DNA of 64,000 nucleotides from Xiphophorus maculatus (Eukaryota > Chordata > Actinopteri > Cyprinodontiformes > Poeciliidae), in NCBI RefSeq assembly GCF_002775205.1, contig NC_036453.1, positions 27,574,713 to 27,638,712 on the forward strand. Reading direction: 5' to 3'. The translations under genes and the position numbers were made by a program. Positions 61,819 through 64,000 of the stretch are shown here, one piece after another. How positions within the stretch are numbered: position 1 is the first letter of the stretch; the number at the start of each line of letters is the position of its first letter. A model generated the notes under the pieces. It was not told the DNA's origin. It saw only the letters and a list, made by a program, of their open reading frames with translations, and made no database searches.

Positions 61819-62158
61819 TTGTTTGTGAAGCTAATGTGGTGATTGGAATGGCCGAGTCATGAGCAGTTTTCCATACATTTAAGCCATACTTTGATAATGT
61901 CAGGAATATTTGGAGAGGCGCTGATGCTAGCATAACCATAGAGGTGTAGAGTAGATACAATTGAGATACAAGTCAGAAAAGAGCTTTGAATTGTGTCTAG
62001 ACCTTCAGGACAACTGGAATAGAGAGTGTGCAAAGGAAGGTTTGCAAGAAGTTTGTTGAGACTCTTTTTCTTGGTTATTGCAATGGCAACTCCTAATTGC
62101 ATTGAAATCAGCACAGAATTACATGTCCCATCCAATTCTGTAATTGGTCTATTAAAAG

Positions 62159-62231
62159 CAACCACGAAGGGACTCGAACCCTCAATCTTCTGATCCGAAG
62201 TCAGACGCCTTGTCCATTAGGCCACATGGTC
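62159..62231 (-). tRNA. tRNA-Arg(UCG), copy 10
   Basis: Consensus sequence with intact A and B boxes, UCG anticodon and TTTT terminator. Type B spacer. Confidence 0.96.
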
Positions 62232-62571
62232 TTGTTTGTGAAGCTAATGTGGTGATTGGAATGGCCGAGTCATGAGCAGTTTTTCAAACATTTAAGCCAT
62301 ACTTTGATAATGTAAGGCATACTTGGAGAGGCGCTGACGCTAGCATAACCATGGAGGTGTAGAGTAGATACAATTGAGATACAAGTCAGAAAAGAGCTTT
62401 GAATTGTGTCTAGACCTTCAGGAAAACTGGAATAGAGAGTGTGCAAAGGAAGGTTTGCATGAAGTGTGTTGAGACTCTTTTTCTTGGTTATTGCAATGGC
62501 AACTCCTAATTGCATTGAAATCAGCACAGAATTACATGTCCCATCCAATTCTGTAATTGGTCTACTAAAAG

Positions 62572-62644
62572 CAACCACGAAGGGACTCGAACCCTCAATC
62601 TTCTGATCCGAAGTCAGACGCCTTGTCCATTAGGCCACATGGTC
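62572..62644 (-). tRNA. tRNA-Arg(UCG), copy 11
   Basis: Consensus tRNA body. The 3' flank reads CTTTTAGTAG, still with four Ts. Type A spacer. Confidence 0.96.
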
Positions 62645-62985
62645 CTGTTTTACAAACAGATGCAATGTTTGGAATGGCAAAGTCCTTAGCCACATTCCAA
62701 ACATTTAAGCCATACTTTGACAAAGTGAAGAATATTGGCAGAGCTACTGATGCTGGCTTAACCATGGAAGTGTAGATACACTGAGATACAAGTCAGAAAA
62801 GAGCTTTGAAATGTGGCAAGATCATCAGGACTACTGGAATAGAGAGTGTGCAAAGGAAAGTTCGCATGAATGTGTTGAGACTCTTTTTCTTGGTTATTGC
62901 AATGGCAACTCCTAATTGCTTAATTACATTGTAATCAGCACAGAATTACATGTCCCATCCAGTTATGTAATTGGTCTATTAAAAG

Positions 62986-63058
62986 CAACCATGAAGGGAC
63001 TCGAACCCTCAATCTACTGATCCGAAGTCAGACGCCTTGTCCATTAGGCCACATGGTC
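62986..63058 (-). tRNA. tRNA-Arg(UCG), copy 12
   Basis: U6-A67 variant as in copy 9. One change in the 3' anticodon strand (TCAGT for TCAGA) breaks the outermost pair of the anticodon stem. Confidence 0.88.
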
Positions 63059-63399
63059 CTGTTTTACAAACAGATGCAATGTTTGGAATGGCAAAGTCCT
63101 TAGCCACATTCCAAACATTTAAACCATACTTTGACAAAGTGAAGAATATTGGCAGAGCTACTGATGCTGGCTTAACCATGGAAGTGTAGATACACTGAGA
63201 TACAAGTCAGAAAAGAGCTTTGAAATGTGGCAAGATCATCAGGACTACTGGAATAGCGAGTGTGCAAAGGAAAGTTCGCATGAATGTGTTGAGACTCTTT
63301 TTCTTGGTTATTGCAATGGCAACTCCTAATTGCTTAATTACATTGTAATCAGCACAGAATTACATGTCCCATCCAGTTATGTAATTGGTCTATTAAAAG

Positions 63400-63472
63400 C
63401 AACCATGAAGGGACTCGAACCCTCAATCTTCTGATCCGAAGTCAGACGCCTTGTCCATTAGGCCACATGGTC
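63400..63472 (-). tRNA. tRNA-Arg(UCG), copy 13
   Basis: U6-A67 variant, otherwise consensus; near-identical to copy 9 including its type B spacer. Confidence 0.95.
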
Positions 63473-63812
63473 TTGTTTGTGAAGCTAATGTGGTGATTGG
63501 AATGGCCGAGTCATGAGCAGTTTTCCATACATTTAAGCCATACTTTGATAATGTCAGGAATATTTGGAGAGGCGCTGACGCTAGCATAACCATAGAGGTG
63601 TAGAGTAGATACAATTGAGATACAAGTCAGAAAAGAGCTTTGAATTGTGTCTAGACCTTCAGGACAACTGGAATAGAGAGTGTGCAAAGGAAGGTTTGCA
63701 AGAAGTTTGTTGAGACTCTTTTTCTTGGTTATTGCAATGGCAACTCCTAATTGCATTGAAATCAGCACAGAATTACATGTCCCATCCAATTCTGTAATTG
63801 GTCTATTAAAAG

Positions 63813-63885
63813 CAACCACGAAGGGACTCGAACCCTCAATCTTCTGATCCGAAGTCAGACGCCTTGTCCATTAGGCCACATGGTC
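63813..63885 (-). tRNA. tRNA-Arg(UCG), copy 14
   Basis: Consensus copy, near-identical to copy 10 with the same flanks. The next copy is expected near 64227, outside the window. Confidence 0.96.
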
Positions 63886-64000
63886 TTGTTTGTGAAGCTA
63901 ATGTGGTGATTGGAATGGCCGAGTCATGAGCAGTTTTTCAAACATTTAAGCCATACTTTGATAATGTAAGGCATACTTGGAGAGGCGCTGACGCTAGCAT

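Larger units (their letters stand above)
58440..64000 (-). repeat. Tandem array of about 414-bp units, each with one tRNA-Arg(UCG) gene
   Basis: Fourteen tRNA copies are spaced 385, 421, 428, 408, 414, 429, 407, 414, 413, 413, 414, 414 and 413 bp. Two spacer types follow each tRNA on the plus strand: A (ACAAACAGATGCAATGTTTGG) and B (GTGAAGCTAATGTGGTGATTGG). Their order is A A B A A B A A B B A A B B. Left-hand units are the most diverged and right-hand units nearly identical, so the array is being homogenised at its right side. It continues beyond the window. Confidence 0.97.

Noticed and set aside
59269..63819. Recurrent 60-110-codon open frames on the minus strand of the tRNA array
   Set aside because: They read through tRNA genes and conserved spacers. 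The recurring end GLMDKASDFGSED is the tRNA-Arg sequence translated. Repetition comes from the array, not from protein selection.

Overview
The window is vertebrate nuclear DNA, almost certainly from a ray-finned (teleost) fish. Genes are split into many short exons with GT-AG introns, coding density is low, and the spacers hold fish-type MITEs, a non-LTR retrotransposon tail and microsatellites. The proteins encoded are recognisable vertebrate orthologues. All exon boundaries were read by eye from splice signals, reading frame and family knowledge. For three genes the summed exon lengths give exactly or nearly the human protein length (STT3A 705 aa, GLB1L2 636 aa, EI24 341 against about 340 aa), which supports those models.

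Layout, left to right. (1) 1-7346, minus: a THAP12-like gene running off the left edge. It has one THAP zinc finger followed by two consecutive hAT-transposase-like modules joined in frame through a 31-nt micro-exon. (2) 9303-12892, minus: a second THAP12 gene of ordinary single-module architecture (718 aa). (3) 14250-16681, plus: ckap2, a mitotic spindle protein. (4) 17251-24181, minus: stt3a, the catalytic oligosaccharyltransferase subunit, in 17 coding exons. (5) 25540-26680: a decayed L2/CR1-type LINE. (6) 29963-35900, minus: ei24, an ER membrane autophagy/apoptosis protein. (7) 38774-47877, minus: glb1l2, a GH35 beta-galactosidase-like gene in 19 exons. (8) 50.9-54.2 kb, plus: a decayed, inverted, intron-containing copy of the 3' half of glb1l2 and its downstream flank. 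(9) 55858-58206, minus: the last three coding exons of b3gat1, a glucuronyltransferase. (10) 58440-64000: a tandem array of tRNA-Arg(UCG) genes on the minus strand, 14 copies at about 414-bp spacing, continuing past the right edge.

The order stt3a - ei24 and glb1l2 - b3gat1 matches gene neighbours I recall from human 11q24-q25, so the block looks syntenic rather than a functional cluster. A shared theme is glycan biology (stt3a, glb1l2, b3gat1), but nothing in the sequence shows co-regulation.

The points most worth a second look are the double-module THAP12 gene, the tRNA-Arg(UCG) array with its alternating spacer types and one UCA-anticodon copy, the inverted glb1l2 duplication, and a very long GT repeat immediately upstream of an ei24 3' splice site. 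Two non-autonomous hAT elements are delimited by clear 8-bp target duplications, and a separate TTAA-flanked MITE family has four copies.
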